A DNA stretch of 64,000 nucleotides. Source: Amoebidium appalachense. Lineage: Eukaryota; Ichthyosporea. The position numbers and the translations under genes were made by a program. The DNA lies in NCBI GenBank assembly GCA_963693365.1, contig CAVNZM010000010.1:7378001-7442000 (forward strand), read 5' to 3'. The notes beneath the pieces are model-generated. The model was not told where the DNA came from. It saw only the letters and a list, made by a program, of their open reading frames with translations, and made no database searches. Each line of letters starts with the position of its first letter. Within the stretch, counting starts at the first letter, position 1. Positions 25,276 to 35,439 of the stretch are shown here, piece by piece.

Positions 25276-26394
25276 CTATGTGCTCAGGCGAGCACGCTTA
25301 CTTGCATCAGCCGTCTTTGGCTGCCAGACTCTAATCATACGGTCCTGCCCGGCCATCGCAACCATCCCCTCCTCAACTGTCACCGGTTCCGCCCACCACC
25401 ACCACAGCTTCTCCTTTATATTCTCGCTGTTCACCAACTCACGCATAACATTTGCACTTTCGCCGCCATTTTGAGGCCAGAAGGGGAAAATGTGAAACAT
25501 GTCCTTGGAGAATGCACACACGTAGTCTTCGCCGATGAACTCGGGTGGAACATGAGACTGGCACGTTGCGGGGTTAAACTTGTGTGTGGTTGCATCACAA
25601 CCAGCAAGCGTCCACTGTGGTAGAATTGCCACCCCAGATTCGTCCCAGGCCCCACACTCCACCGGTCTATGGTGCAGCCCATACGAATTTGGGGCCTTGT
25701 TCACCCACATAGCCTTAAGGGCCGTGCCACACAGTCGTGGCGTGCACGTTTCGTACCCGGAGAGTTCAACCGTGTAGATGTGTGTCCCATTCTCCACGTT
25801 GTAAACATGAATGTTCTGGTCCTCGCTAACAAGTGCCAACGCCTGCGCACTGCACTCCATCCTTCCATGAATTTCATCGAGAAGTTTGTATTCGATCTTC
25901 GTATTCCACAGGGAGTTTGTAGTGGCTACGTCCCAGCACGACAAGGGTTTGGCTCGAAAAGGAGCAGCTACCAGTTTTCGCCCGTCCGCACTGAGCACCC
26001 AGTGAGTAAATTCGACAGTCATCTTACTAATTCTCTCTCCGTCAACACCTCGGTAGAAAAACATCTCCACTTCACCGTGACTTTTCTCCGTGCCAAGAAC
26101 ATACGTTCCAGATTTCATGGCCGAGAACATGAACATGTTCCCACCCATCTTCCCGCTCTTTAAACACTTTCCCGTGTTGGTATCCCATAGAGCATAGGCG
26201 AAGGCGTAGGGGTCGTTAACTTCGAATAGACCAAGCAAACGGCTGGTGGTTGGGTCTGCATGCAAGCACATGAGCTCTTTTCCGTAACTGTTTGCGCGGA
26301 TAGGAACACAGTTAAGCTCACCCGCTAGAGCACAGGGGGAAGAAATATCGGGTAACGCCCTCTTAGGCGCGACTCCTGCAGCTGCTGAAATCAT
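25276..26394 (-). CDS. Intronless WD40-repeat-like protein
   Basis: A single open frame of 372 aa from ATG (26,394-26,392) to TAG (25,278-25,276) with no intron signals. Several segments look like WD40 blades: YALWDTNTGKCLKSG near residues 67-81, LSCWDVATTNSLWN near 150-163, IHVYNVENGTHIYTV near 193-207 and the C-terminal AGQDRMIRVWQP. The sequence pattern (hydrophobic, GH-less, degenerate WD) suggests a beta-propeller scaffold. The partner and pathway are unknown. Downstream genes are intron-rich, so the lack of introns is notable. Coding character is strong over the whole length. Confidence 0.8.
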   Translation of the reverse strand: MISAAAGVAPKRALPDISSPCALAGELNCVPIRANSYGKELMCLHADPTTSRLLGLFEVNDPYAFAYALWDTNTGKCLKSGKMGGNMFMFSAMKSGTYVLGTEKSHGEVEMFFYRGVDGERISKMTVEFTHWVLSADGRKLVAAPFRAKPLSCWDVATTNSLWNTKIEYKLLDEIHGRMECSAQALALVSEDQNIHVYNVENGTHIYTVELSGYETCTPRLCGTALKAMWVNKAPNSYGLHHRPVECGAWDESGVAILPQWTLAGCDATTHKFNPATCQSHVPPEFIGEDYVCAFSKDMFHIFPFWPQNGGESANVMRELVNSENIKEKLWWWWAEPVTVEEGMVAMAGQDRMIRVWQPKTADASKRARLST

Positions 26395-26440
26395 TTTTTG
26401 GCTTAATAGAAATGCGATGTTTGAGAAAAAATAAATTAAA

Positions 26441-26480
26441 AAAACGTGTTGTTCCAGAAAAAAACGTGTTGTTCCAGAAC
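26441..26480 (+). repeat. 20-bp tandem repeat upstream of the WD40-like gene
   Basis: AAAACGTGTTGTTCCAGAA occurs twice in tandem (26,441 and 26,461), 47-86 bp upstream of the start codon of the WD40-like gene, so it could be a regulatory site. Confidence 0.8.
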
Positions 26481-26837
26481 GCTAAGGATTACAGTGGTGT
26501 GTTTGTTCTGCACTCCGAGTGTTGTGGCGTGGGAAAGGTTTAACTGAATGACTACAAATCAAAAAATGTAATGTTGCTAAGGTTGCCGTCAAACAAACTT
26601 TTCTGAGTTGTTTCGGCTCCTTTTTTTCAAATACAACAGGCCACTCTACAGCTGCACCTGTGTGGAGGCTGTTGGCCGGGGCCGCATGGCCCTGACTCAT
26701 TGAGCGCGGCCCGCGGCGAAGGCAGGGGCTAAAATTACAGGGCCACTTGGCAGTTAAAAAGCCACCTGAAATCCGAAAAAAGCCACTTGACGCGGACCGC
26801 TAGTTCCACTGAAATCTGTGCCAGTGGCACTGTAAAG

Positions 26838-27011
<174 letters not shown>

Positions 27012-27094
27012 GTGGCACTGTCGGGGTTACGAATAATATGCACCACTATGATAAAAACGAATTTTACGCCCTGGGCCAAGGCCTCCTCTATACT

Positions 27095-27179
27095 ACGCTT
27101 GATTCATCAAGCTCAGGCTATTTAGAGACTAGCCAATTCTTTGTTCTGCGTGCCCCCTGGTGGGGGCACGCCTTACCGG
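27095..27179 (+). repeat. YR-element-like terminal segment (third family)
   Basis: Contains GCTTGATTCATCAAGC (from about 27,098) followed by CTATTTAGAGACTAG, the same head as the terminal repeats at 37,015, 46,030 and 47,137. Downstream is a perfect 10-bp stem GCGTGCCCCC/GGGGGCACGC with loop TGGT (about 27,149-27,172). No coding region is attached. Confidence 0.6.
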
Positions 27180-27180
27180 T

Positions 27181-27926
27181 CTGAAGCCTTTGGCACGCAC
27201 ACACACACGCACAAACGCCTGTAAACAGTCACACAGTGACAGTGGCATAACGCATGAACGTTCACATACACATCACAAGCACGCGTGCCCCGTCATGTAC
27301 ACTTGCACGCACCACGCGTACATGTGCACAAACACACACACACAAACAGGTTAGCCTTCATGCAACTCAGTGACACTGCAGCTGATTGTGCCCAAGCAGT
27401 CACCCATGCATGCAGCATACCCGCCAAACGGCACAGGCCTATTAGTAAAATTGTTCTTACAAATAGGCCTAGGCCTGAGTCAGCCTGAGTCGCCACGTAC
27501 ATGTATACATCCACACGCGCACCCGGCGCACGCAAGCGCGTAGGCTACTCACTGCAGTGAGTGTAGTACTCCGTGACGGTCCCTCGTGCACGGACGCGCT
27601 CGGAGCTCCGCCGCTCAGGCATGGACAGGCAGGCGCTGATCACGAGTCTGACGCTGGCAGCAGCAGAGGATCTAGATCTAGATTTCCTTGGCCACGGCAA
27701 TCATTGAGAGATTTGCCAGAGAATCTTCAAAACTTTAAATTTAATCTTGTAGATCCGGTATGCAGCCGCACACTGGCCGCTGACGCGGGCGCAGCGCGTG
27801 CAGCGCGCGCAACACGCATAGTCTCGAAGAAGTGTGTCACTTACTAGGTTTTGATAGACACTTACCAAAGTTTGCGCATGCCATGTTTCCGTGCCGTACT
27901 ACCAGTTTTTGCTTACCTGACATTCA
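27181..27926. other. Spacer without recognisable gene
   Basis: Short CA-rich patches and unique sequence up to the boundary of the LTR that starts at 27,927. No supported coding region. Confidence 0.5.
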
Positions 27927-28275
27927 TGTTAACACAAACACACATATATTAACAGACAGGAATGCACAACACAATCTACAGATGTACTCGCTCGCGACTA
28001 TTGGCGAGCCATCCTTTTGAGAACAAAACTAAGCCATTTTGAAATAAAGGAAAGACAACGAGTGAGGCTAGCCAATCACGCTACCTCTCAGATAAACAGA
28101 GGAGAGCAAACAGAAAAAAAAATACAATAAGTTCTTATCAGGCAAGAGAGCCAGGTGTGCACAGATCTACAGATATCTGTGCCCACAGAAACAAGGGAGA
28201 GAGAGATACGGGGGGGGGGGGGGGGGGGGGGGGGGGGGAGAGAGAGAGGGAGAGAGAGAGAGAGAGAGAGAGAGG

Positions 28276-28325
<50 letters not shown>

Positions 28326-28343
28326 AGAGAGAGAGAGAGAGAG
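27927..28343 (-). mobile_element. LTR of a copia-type element, part 1 (split by the gypsy insertion)
   Basis: Inverted copy of the LTR at 63,515. It ends with TGTTAACACAAACACAC at 27,927 and holds a poly-G/(GA)n tract at about 28,210-28,343. Its remaining part continues at 36,068-36,179, ending CCAACA. The gypsy element with a GAGAG target duplication interrupts it. TG...CA ends are visible, but no target duplication matches across the outer ends (27,922-27,926 and 36,180-36,184). Confidence 0.75.
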
Positions 28344-28955
28344 TGTTGTATAATATGATCGTGTGTCTGTGACAAACAATATGTTTATAAATGAACGGGG
28401 TTGACTAGACCACGCTTTGCTTAGTTACGTGCTAGTCCTACTTACACCTAGTAAGCCGAGCACACTGCGTAAGCTCTGAAGCCCCCGACATGCCCTTATA
28501 ACGGAGCTCGCACAGCGGCTCAGACATGCGCATCGGTATGTGCTTTTTGGCTACGAGAGCCAATCACATACGGTTCACGGTTCTGTCCCATGGCTATCAC
28601 GGTTCCAATAAACCTATTGAGCCAATCGGGTGACAGTACTTGATTATCGATGCATTCCACAGTCATACCTCACGCGGCTACTTGCATATTTTCCCATGAT
28701 AAAACTATAACTTAACGCTCATGGTTCCTCTGCTACGTGTCGGTCCCATGTGGCTATTATATCTGTTTTCCCATGAATAATCCTGCAAGTTGCACGTGCA
28801 CATACGTTTAACTCCATGCTCATGCGCACAAGACTGGGAGGGACATGCATACTGGCCTACCTAAGATCAAACACAGTGGTATATATACATGTACACGTGT
28901 GCGTATATCTCAACCTGTGTACATCCATACTAGATATCCGGTATAATATACCACA
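28344..28955 (-). repeat. Chromovirus 3' LTR
   Basis: 612 bp, TG...CA. In sense it follows a purine-rich GGTGGGGCG (plus-strand 28,956-28,964) that can act as the polypurine tract. Confidence 0.93.
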
Positions 28956-28995
28956 CGCCCCACCGTAAAAAGAAGTATGTCGTCCTCGACATACG

Positions 28996-30564
28996 TCACC
29001 ATGCTCCACACAATGAGTCAATGTATCCGTGGAACGATGCAAGGTCACCTCTGCGTTGGTGGAACTCTCGGATCTTGTCCGGGCAGGCTAAGTCTTTCTC
29101 AGACTCCCAAGAGGTGAATGAATCATCTTTGCCTGCCCACTTGATCTGGTACCACTTGTAAGGGGTGGATTGCTTGCGCCGTTTCTGAATTCTTACGTCA
29201 AGCACCTTTTCCACCACCCACTCGTCCGGCAGAACCTTGTTGAAGTTGTGACTATCGCCCGTGTCCGGGAGGTGAGAGAGATCTTGAGGCCGAATTCTAT
29301 TTTGCTCACTCAATTCAAGCTGAATATCGTCCACGTGCCACTTAGATTTCTTCATAGTTGCTAAGCTTCGGATCTCGTACGTAACCGGGCCGACCCTTTT
29401 GACGATTTCGTAACCCGTAATCCACCGTACATCCCAGGCACCGATATTTTTGGCTTGATTCCGAACACGTATCCGTGCACCCTTCTCAAATTCACGAGCC
29501 ACCGAGGGGCCTGGGGGCTCTCGTACGGCACGTTGCTGGACCACAGCACGGAGCAGAGGCAGACGGGCTAGTAACTCTCGCCGGTATGCCTTCCACTCTG
29601 GGTCCTTGAGTGCCGGGTGGTTACTGTTAAGAAGGGCAACGTCAGGGAATTGTGTTGCTTCTTGCCCGTACACAAGATAATACGGTGTACATTGCAAAAT
29701 TTTGTGTGTTGTTGTGTTGTATGCATGTGTAACCACCGGCAACAGAGTGTCCCAATTAGTGTGCTCATAATTAACGTACTTTGAGAGTGCATTATTAATA
29801 AATCTATGAGACCGTTCATTGGAACCGTTGCTTTGTGGGTGATATACAGAGGTGCTCACTTGTGCAATATTTGCTATACGGCAAATCTCAATAATTAGCT
29901 CATTGAGAAATTCTGAACCCTGATCACTCAAGAGTGTACGAGGGGGGCCGTGTATATAGCAAATTACATTCATGAGTGCATGTGCAACATTAACGGCATG
30001 CTTAGATTGGATGGGCACAGTGATTAAATACTTCGTTGCCATATCCATAAACACACAAATGAAAGTATTACCATTTTTCGTTTCTGTGAACGGACCCATA
30101 AGGTCAACAGAAACACGAGAGAACATTTTTAAATTTTCGTATCTCTGTTCAAATGGCCTACTTCTCAAGTGTGGGTTATCGTTACGGCCTTGGCACTGTG
30201 TGCAGGCATTCACATAAGCAGTGATATCTTTGTGCATGCGTGGCCAATAATAATTGTATAATCTTTCGTAAGTTCGTTCAATGCCAGTATGAGCCCCCCC
30301 GTCGTGCACACTTCTTAATAAATCAGCACGAAGGATTTCGGGCACATACAGGCAACGACGACCATCCTTAGCCACATGATAAAGCACGTCATCCTCTATC
30401 ACACACATTTGTGCTATTTTCTTAACCTTTTTGTATCCGAAATACTCAAGATTAAGACCGTGTGCAGCTCGTTCCCCCCCTGCCTGCCATTCCCGTTTGG
30501 CCTCGGCATCGAGGGAGGCAAGCCACCGTAGCCACGTGATTATATCCTTACACATTTTGTCCCC
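28996..30564 (-). CDS. Chromovirus integrase with C-terminal chromodomain
   Basis: Inserts the cDNA into the host genome. The frame is open to about 30,714; the real segment is entered from RNase H by a frame change near 30,561-30,567 (run of seven C on the plus strand). The zinc-binding HHCC region has GGAHTGIERTY and ACTQCQG. The catalytic core shows VSVDLMGPF, then LLSDQGSEF, then HPQSNGSNERSHRF, giving the D,D,E triad. The C-terminus has a chromodomain: EWVVEKVLDVR, WYQIKWAGKDDSFTSWE and the following acidic patch. That domain defines chromoviruses and can target histone marks. The stop lies about 40 bp before the 3' LTR. Confidence 0.92.
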   Translation of the reverse strand, partial: GDKMCKDIITWLRWLASLDAEAKREWQAGGERAAHGLNLEYFGYKKVKKIAQMCVIEDDVLYHVAKDGRRCLYVPEILRADLLRSVHDGGAHTGIERTYERLYNYYWPRMHKDITAYVNACTQCQGRNDNPHLRSRPFEQRYENLKMFSRVSVDLMGPFTETKNGNTFICVFMDMATKYLITVPIQSKHAVNVAHALMNVICYIHGPPRTLLSDQGSEFLNELIIEICRIANIAQVSTSVYHPQSNGSNERSHRFINNALSKYVNYEHTNWDTLLPVVTHAYNTTTHKILQCTPYYLVYGQEATQFPDVALLNSNHPALKDPEWKAYRRELLARLPLLRAVVQQRAVREPPGPSVAREFEKGARIRVRNQAKNIGAWDVRWITGYEIVKRVGPVTYEIRSLATMKKSKWHVDDIQLELSEQNRIRPQDLSHLPDTGDSHNFNKVLPDEWVVEKVLDVRIQKRRKQSTPYKWYQIKWAGKDDSFTSWESEKDLACPDKIREFHQRRGDLASFHGYIDSLCGAW

Positions 30565-31329
30565 CCCTGTGCCATCATAATTGCTTCCTTCTGATAGCCG
30601 GCACCACCGAGTGCAGAAAGGGAGGGCAGGCCGGCTTGACTGAGTGCAGAAATTTGTGCACATTTCAAGCGGTCTGGATCGAAAATGTGTGTGAATTCGA
30701 GTGCATCGCCCCAATCAACAAACACTTCGGCTGGTTGCGAGCTAAGCTCGGATAAATCTGCTGTGAGAACCTCTTGTAATTCCTTTTTCACATCCCACCT
30801 TTCCAGTGTTATGTTTTCGTTCTCATGCAGAATATATCCTATACGGCTTAACCCATCAGCATCGTGCATGGTAGGGCCAGGACGGTAGTATAGATCGAAA
30901 TCATACTCCTGCATTTCCAAAGCCCACCGTTGCATCCGTTCGTTTGCTATCCGTTTGACACCTTTAAGAGAAAGACAGGGCTTATGGTCACTTTCCACAA
31001 TAGTATTTACTCGACCATACACGTACACCCTAAACTCTTTCAGTGCCCAATAGATTGCATGCGTTTCTCGTTCGATGTTGCTCCACCTACGTTCGGTAGG
31101 TTGAAACATCCGGGAGGCATATGCCACCGTGCGGAACTTGCCATCATTTTGTTTTTGATACAGGCAAGCCCCTTCCGAGAACCGACTAGCATCACAACGA
31201 ATAAGAAACTGACCCCCCGTGGGGGAAAGATCGGGCAGGGCAAGCACTTCCTCCGATAACGCCGATTTTAAATCTTTAAACGAGCGATCTAATTCGTCCG
31301 TCCATTTTAACCGTCGGTGTTTTTTCTCC
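30565..31329 (-). CDS. Chromovirus RNase H region of Pol
   Basis: Degrades the RNA of the RNA-DNA hybrid. The segment opens with LKWTDELDRSFKDLKSAL, then FLIRCDASRFSEGACLYQ, RRWSNIERETHAIYWALKEFR, IVESDHKPCLSL and LYYRPGPTMHDADGLSR, with the D, E, D catalytic pattern of Ty3 RNase H. It is out of frame with the RT segment upstream (shift in the T6 run at about 31,319-31,325) and with integrase downstream (C7 run near 30,561). Both shifts fall in homopolymers. Confidence 0.85.
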
Positions 31330-32326
31330 GTAACACTCGGCATTCATGGGTCGGGCTCGCTCTGCATAATTTAAAATGTGACGGCGGAGATAGGAAGTAA
31401 TACCCAGAAAACCCCGGAGTTGGTGTAGTGTGTTTGGTACCGGCCAATCTTTCACTGCCTGAACCTTTTTCGGGTCGGGCCGAATGCCATTCACACCTAC
31501 AATCCAACCCAAAAACGGTATTTCCGTTAGCCCAATATATGTCTTTGCCCCATCGAGCTTTAACACCATATTCACCGAGACGGGTGAAAAGTCGGTCAAG
31601 CTTCTGTATTAATTCTGTTTCGGTGTGTGCACCCACAGCTAAATCATCAGCATATATCACCACATCATCGGCCAGCGGGGCCAAAATCTGTGTCATGATA
31701 GATGCTAGCTGGGACGGGGAAGTACTGAGCCCCTGTGGTGTCACACAATAACGATACTGCACACCAGCCACAGAAAATCCTGTTTTTTCACGTGACTCAG
31801 CGTCTAGCAGTATTTGGTAAAAGGCACCCGACATATCAGCTTTACAGAAATACTTATACCCAGCCAACTTCTCTATTTGTTGTTGCAAGTTGGGCATGGG
31901 CCAGGCAGATTTTCGAATTTGCTTGTTAAGAGCACGAAAATCAGTCAGCAGACGGTATTTTCCGTTTGGTTTTCGTATTACGAAGGTGGGTGAATTATAC
32001 TGACTGTGTGCTTGTTCCATCTGCCCTCTATGACACATATCCTCCACGATCTCCTTTGCAGCCTGCTCTTTCACTTGTTCCAACCTCCACTGTTTTAATC
32101 GAATCGGTGGGTTATCTCCCGTGTCTATGTGCATGGTGAATCCTTTAATCTGAGGAAATTCGTCGGGGTCCGTAGTGGTGAAGCAACGAGAGTGTGCTTC
32201 TAATAGTTTCTTAACCTCCGGAAGCATACTCTGAGGCACCCTATTCCAATCAAAACCGTGGGGAGCCTGGCCGGCATCGTGTGCACCCCCACCCGAAATT
32301 TCCGAAATTTTTCGCGGGGGGGGGGG
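31330..32326 (-). CDS. Chromovirus reverse transcriptase region of Pol
   Basis: Reverse transcribes the element RNA. Recognisable RT blocks: YNSPTFVIRKPNGKYRLLTD, FCKADMSGAFYQILLD, YRYCVTPQGLSTSPSQLA and VVIYADDLAVG with the YADD active site (plus-strand about 31,640-31,655). The thumb and connection part (TEIPFLGWIVG, LHQLRGFLGITSYLRR) is in another frame, with the shift at about 31,575-31,590. The frame change from protease lies in the run of about ten C at 32,316-32,326. Catalytic residues are intact. Confidence 0.88.
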
Positions 32327-33492
32327 TTTTCATGATCAACGGCACACATTGATTGGTCGATCGGTGAGTGTATCGGACCGCCTCGTGTCCCACTCACATG
32401 CCCTTCGTGCCCACACATGTTATCGGTAGGCACCCGGCCCGGTGGCACGGCCGGAGGTGAATTGGGTAGGCAACCTTCTCCACCCCCCGTTGCCCACCTG
32501 ATGCACTGCGCTATTGCACCAACGACGGTTTGTGTACGACTGGGGTGGGGTTCGGCTTGCAAAACACTCAGTTCGTGTATGTACTCATGTCGGCTCGTAG
32601 GAACGAAATGACCGATGGTACCGAACACGTTCAAATCCGGACCCACACCATTTTCGCACACAACAGCAATAGATTTATCCACACTAAGTTCACAGATGGT
32701 GGGGGGGAACTTATCTCGAAATTCACGAGTAGGCTCGAAGATACCGAGGGTGCCAGCAGCAGCAGCAGCAGCAGTCACCTGCACCGTTGCACGTAATACA
32801 CATCCAAAGCCAGATTTGACGGTGGTGTCGTGCTTGACGGTAACAGGACACATTGTGTAGGGGGTGTGCAAAGATGACGTCGGCACCACCATCCCCGACA
32901 CCAGTGTTAGTGAGTGTGCTTGATGATTAGTGGTGGCAATGTGTTTGTTGGCAAAATCGTTCCCAATAATCATGTCATGCTTAATATTTTTAATTACTAA
33001 GCAAGGCCACATGAATGTTTGAGAACCGAGGCATAACGGGAGCATCACTTCACCACTCACAGCTAGAGCTTTATCGTTTTTTCTTACAGAAGTAACAATC
33101 ACATCCGAGGGTTGCAAAGCAAACTCCTGCATGTGTCGGGAAAAAACAGCTTCACTAACCACCGTGAATGATGCCCCAGTGTCAAACAATGCAAAGTATT
33201 TTTCATTACTCAACGTAACATTAACATAGATACGTCTTCCTGCATTGCATATGGCACTTATATCGAACACTTTTCTTATTCTATCGAGTGTTCGAAGTTT
33301 CTTTGTGGGGGGGGATAGGTGTGGGGGGGTGGGGGGTCGGGGGTCGGGGGAAGGGGGCTCGGAGGGGGGAATATCAGAAGAAGCCGGGGCAGAAGCACAT
33401 GGTATAGGCACATTTTTAATTACTTTTTCGTGACCCACTGGGTCACAATGTGCAATACATGCCGTATTCGTGCTTCCAGCACCGGCAATTAC
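32327..33492 (-). CDS. Chromovirus aspartic protease and N-terminal Pol
   Basis: Cleaves Gag-Pol. The frame is the same as Gag and is separated from it by a single TAG (plus-strand CTA at 33,493-33,495); the frame stays open right after it. A Pro-rich linker is followed by KYFALFDTGASFTVVSE with the DTGA active site and then MIIGNDF. An Ala run (AAAAAAA, near 32,760) and a long linker lead to the C-run at 32,316-32,326, where the frame changes. Read-through of the TAG is the simplest way to make Gag-Pol. Confidence 0.85.
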
Positions 33493-35043
33493 CTATTTAT
33501 CACTTTGCTTGCCCTTCTTCTTGGCAGCTCGGGTGGGGCAATCTTTAAAACGATGCCCCGGCTGCTTGCAAGCCCAACAATTGGGCCCCCTCTTATCTTT
33601 CTTATTTTCCTTAGCCCATTTGCCCCCCCCATTAGATTTACCCTTACCACCAACATTACCCCCACTACCTCCGTGGCCACCCCCGTGACCACCACCACCA
33701 CCACCATGCCCCCCACTACCACCACCCATCTCATCTACAGCACCCACATTACGGTTACAGTTTAAATTGTGAGCACCCACATCAGCCTCATACCGTCGGA
33801 TGACACGGCCCATGGCTTGTTTGAGGGTGGTTGCAGCCCGGGCCTCGGAACAAAGGTCCGGGTAGTCGTTGAGGGTACGTTGGTAATGATGAAGCACAAC
33901 CTCGGGCATGTCCTTGAGACCCGAGTTGGAGATGATGCAATTAAATTTCTTGTGGAATGTCTTTATCGAGGCCCGAGTGTGCATAAAACGAAGCTTGTTC
34001 AGCTCGTTAAAATGCTCCTCCTTACGTTCCTTGTCTAAATACTTCTCAAGGAACTTAGCCCAAAAATCGTCGATGCCGGTGCACGTGGAAAGGTCGACGT
34101 TGTCGGCAGCATCTCGGGGGTCCCCGGGGCCCATGCACATACGAATAAACATCAACGTGCGATTTAAGCCCACCAACTCCATAATACAAAAGAAAATTAA
34201 ATGATGTTGGAGTTGTTTGTAGAATTCGTCGATATCGGCATCTGCCTCGAGCATAGGACGGGACTGAATTGCTGCTGAGGGGATGTGTTGAATCTTTTCC
34301 TTCCCCTCCCGGTCGTCACCGTTGCCGTCGTTACCGTCACCGTCATCACCACCGTCACCGTCGTCGCCACCACCATCACCACCACCACCACCGGCACCAC
34401 CAGCACCGTTAGCACCTCCGGCACCATTAGCACCACCGGCACCACCGTCAGCACCACCGTCCGGGGGAGGTGGGGGGCCACCGCCACCTGCATTACCATC
34501 CCCATTTTCGTTGGCAGCAGGAGGGGGGTTGTTATGCCCCCCCCGGCCACCACCACGTCCACCCCTACCACCACGGCCAGAGTTCTTACGGGGGCCCCGT
34601 CCGGCACGAACCCACGAGGGGAGCATGCTTGGATTAAATTTTCGAGGGCCCCGGTTACCATAATAAGTAACCACTAGGTCGAGCTCACCACGACTAAGAG
34701 TCACTAATTGATTGATAAATTCATGTGACTTAGTGATGGGGGAAGACTGCCCTGAAAGGCACGCGTAGTTTTGCCTGGAAGTGAATACATTCGCGAGGGC
34801 GAGTAGTTGTTGGTGGAGCAAGGTGAGTGCCGTCGACGAACGGTACAGTGCCGTGCGCGCTGTACAGCTGGCAAACTTCGATACCAAAAATGCCAGCAGC
34901 ACGAACAGAAGGAGACACCCAAGAACGCACCAGCACCAAGCTGCCAGGCTCACGCCCGTCTTGTTGTGCAAATTTGCATACTCCGTTAGGGCGCGTATGA
35001 GGGCGTCTGGTGCCTCGGCTTGCGTTTGCGTTGACCTCGACAT
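33493..35043 (-). CDS. Chromovirus Gag
   Basis: Structural protein, 516 aa if it starts at the ATG at 35,043; the frame is open further upstream into the LTR. Near the N-terminus there is a strong hydrophobic segment (CVLGCLLLFVLLAFLVSKFA), unusual for Gag. Then come an RG-rich stretch (GRGGRGGRGGGRGG), a Gly/Asp low-complexity linker, a capsid-like helical region (IDDFWAKFLEKYLDKERKEE) and a C-terminal CCHC zinc knuckle CWACKQPGHRFKDC. It ends with a TAG in frame with protease. Confidence 0.85.
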   Translation of the reverse strand: MSRSTQTQAEAPDALIRALTEYANLHNKTGVSLAAWCWCVLGCLLLFVLLAFLVSKFASCTARTALYRSSTALTLLHQQLLALANVFTSRQNYACLSGQSSPITKSHEFINQLVTLSRGELDLVVTYYGNRGPRKFNPSMLPSWVRAGRGPRKNSGRGGRGGRGGGRGGHNNPPPAANENGDGNAGGGGPPPPPDGGADGGAGGANGAGGANGAGGAGGGGGDGGGDDGDGGDDGDGNDGNGDDREGKEKIQHIPSAAIQSRPMLEADADIDEFYKQLQHHLIFFCIMELVGLNRTLMFIRMCMGPGDPRDAADNVDLSTCTGIDDFWAKFLEKYLDKERKEEHFNELNKLRFMHTRASIKTFHKKFNCIISNSGLKDMPEVVLHHYQRTLNDYPDLCSEARAATTLKQAMGRVIRRYEADVGAHNLNCNRNVGAVDEMGGGSGGHGGGGGGHGGGHGGSGGNVGGKGKSNGGGKWAKENKKDKRGPNCWACKQPGHRFKDCPTRAAKKKGKQSDK

Positions 35044-35365
35044 ATAGCCCGTGGAGAAGGTCGACTGATGAATGTCGATTGTCTTCAGGTGGCAAGTCTT
35101 CGGGGTCAAATGATTGGCCGTAGTCGGTTTCCCCTGAATGAAAAGAGAAGCAGTATTGATTGTCGTGTTGCAAGTCGTGTGAACGGAAGTAGACACGGTC
35201 GAGCAACGGAAGGTCTGCTCCAGGAGGGTGCCACGGTGAAGAGCCGGGGGGGGAAAGGGGAACATTATAGCCGAGTTCTTCCAGAAAAATGATGTCGGCG
35301 TTTCTAGCTTCCCCCCCATGCAGGCCACTAGGGCCGGCATTGTTGTCACCAAAGTGGTTAGACAT
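34730..35365 (-). CDS. Chromovirus overlapping ORF upstream of Gag
   Basis: 211-aa frame that starts MSNHFGDNNAGPSG at 35,365 and overlaps the first part of Gag in another frame. The first 107 codons lie before the Gag start and look protein-like (acidic, Pro-rich). It could be a separate leader protein, or the true N-terminus of Gag joined by a frameshift near 35,040. No known domain is recognised. Confidence 0.5.
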   Translation of the reverse strand: MSNHFGDNNAGPSGLHGGEARNADIIFLEELGYNVPLSPPGSSPWHPPGADLPLLDRVYFRSHDLQHDNQYCFSFHSGETDYGQSFDPEDLPPEDNRHSSVDLLHGLYVEVNANASRGTRRPHTRPNGVCKFAQQDGREPGSLVLVRSWVSPSVRAAGIFGIEVCQLYSAHGTVPFVDGTHLAPPTTTRPRECIHFQAKLRVPFRAVFPHH

Positions 35366-35439
35366 GTTAGGACCCAAACAACTAAAAACATAGTACTTGC
35401 TTGATACGAGCACACTTGCAGCACAAGAACAGCGCTGCA

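Noticed and set aside
33319-34677. Pro/Thr-rich plus-strand frames
   Set aside because: Antisense of the Gly-rich and Asp-rich Gag linker of the chromovirus.
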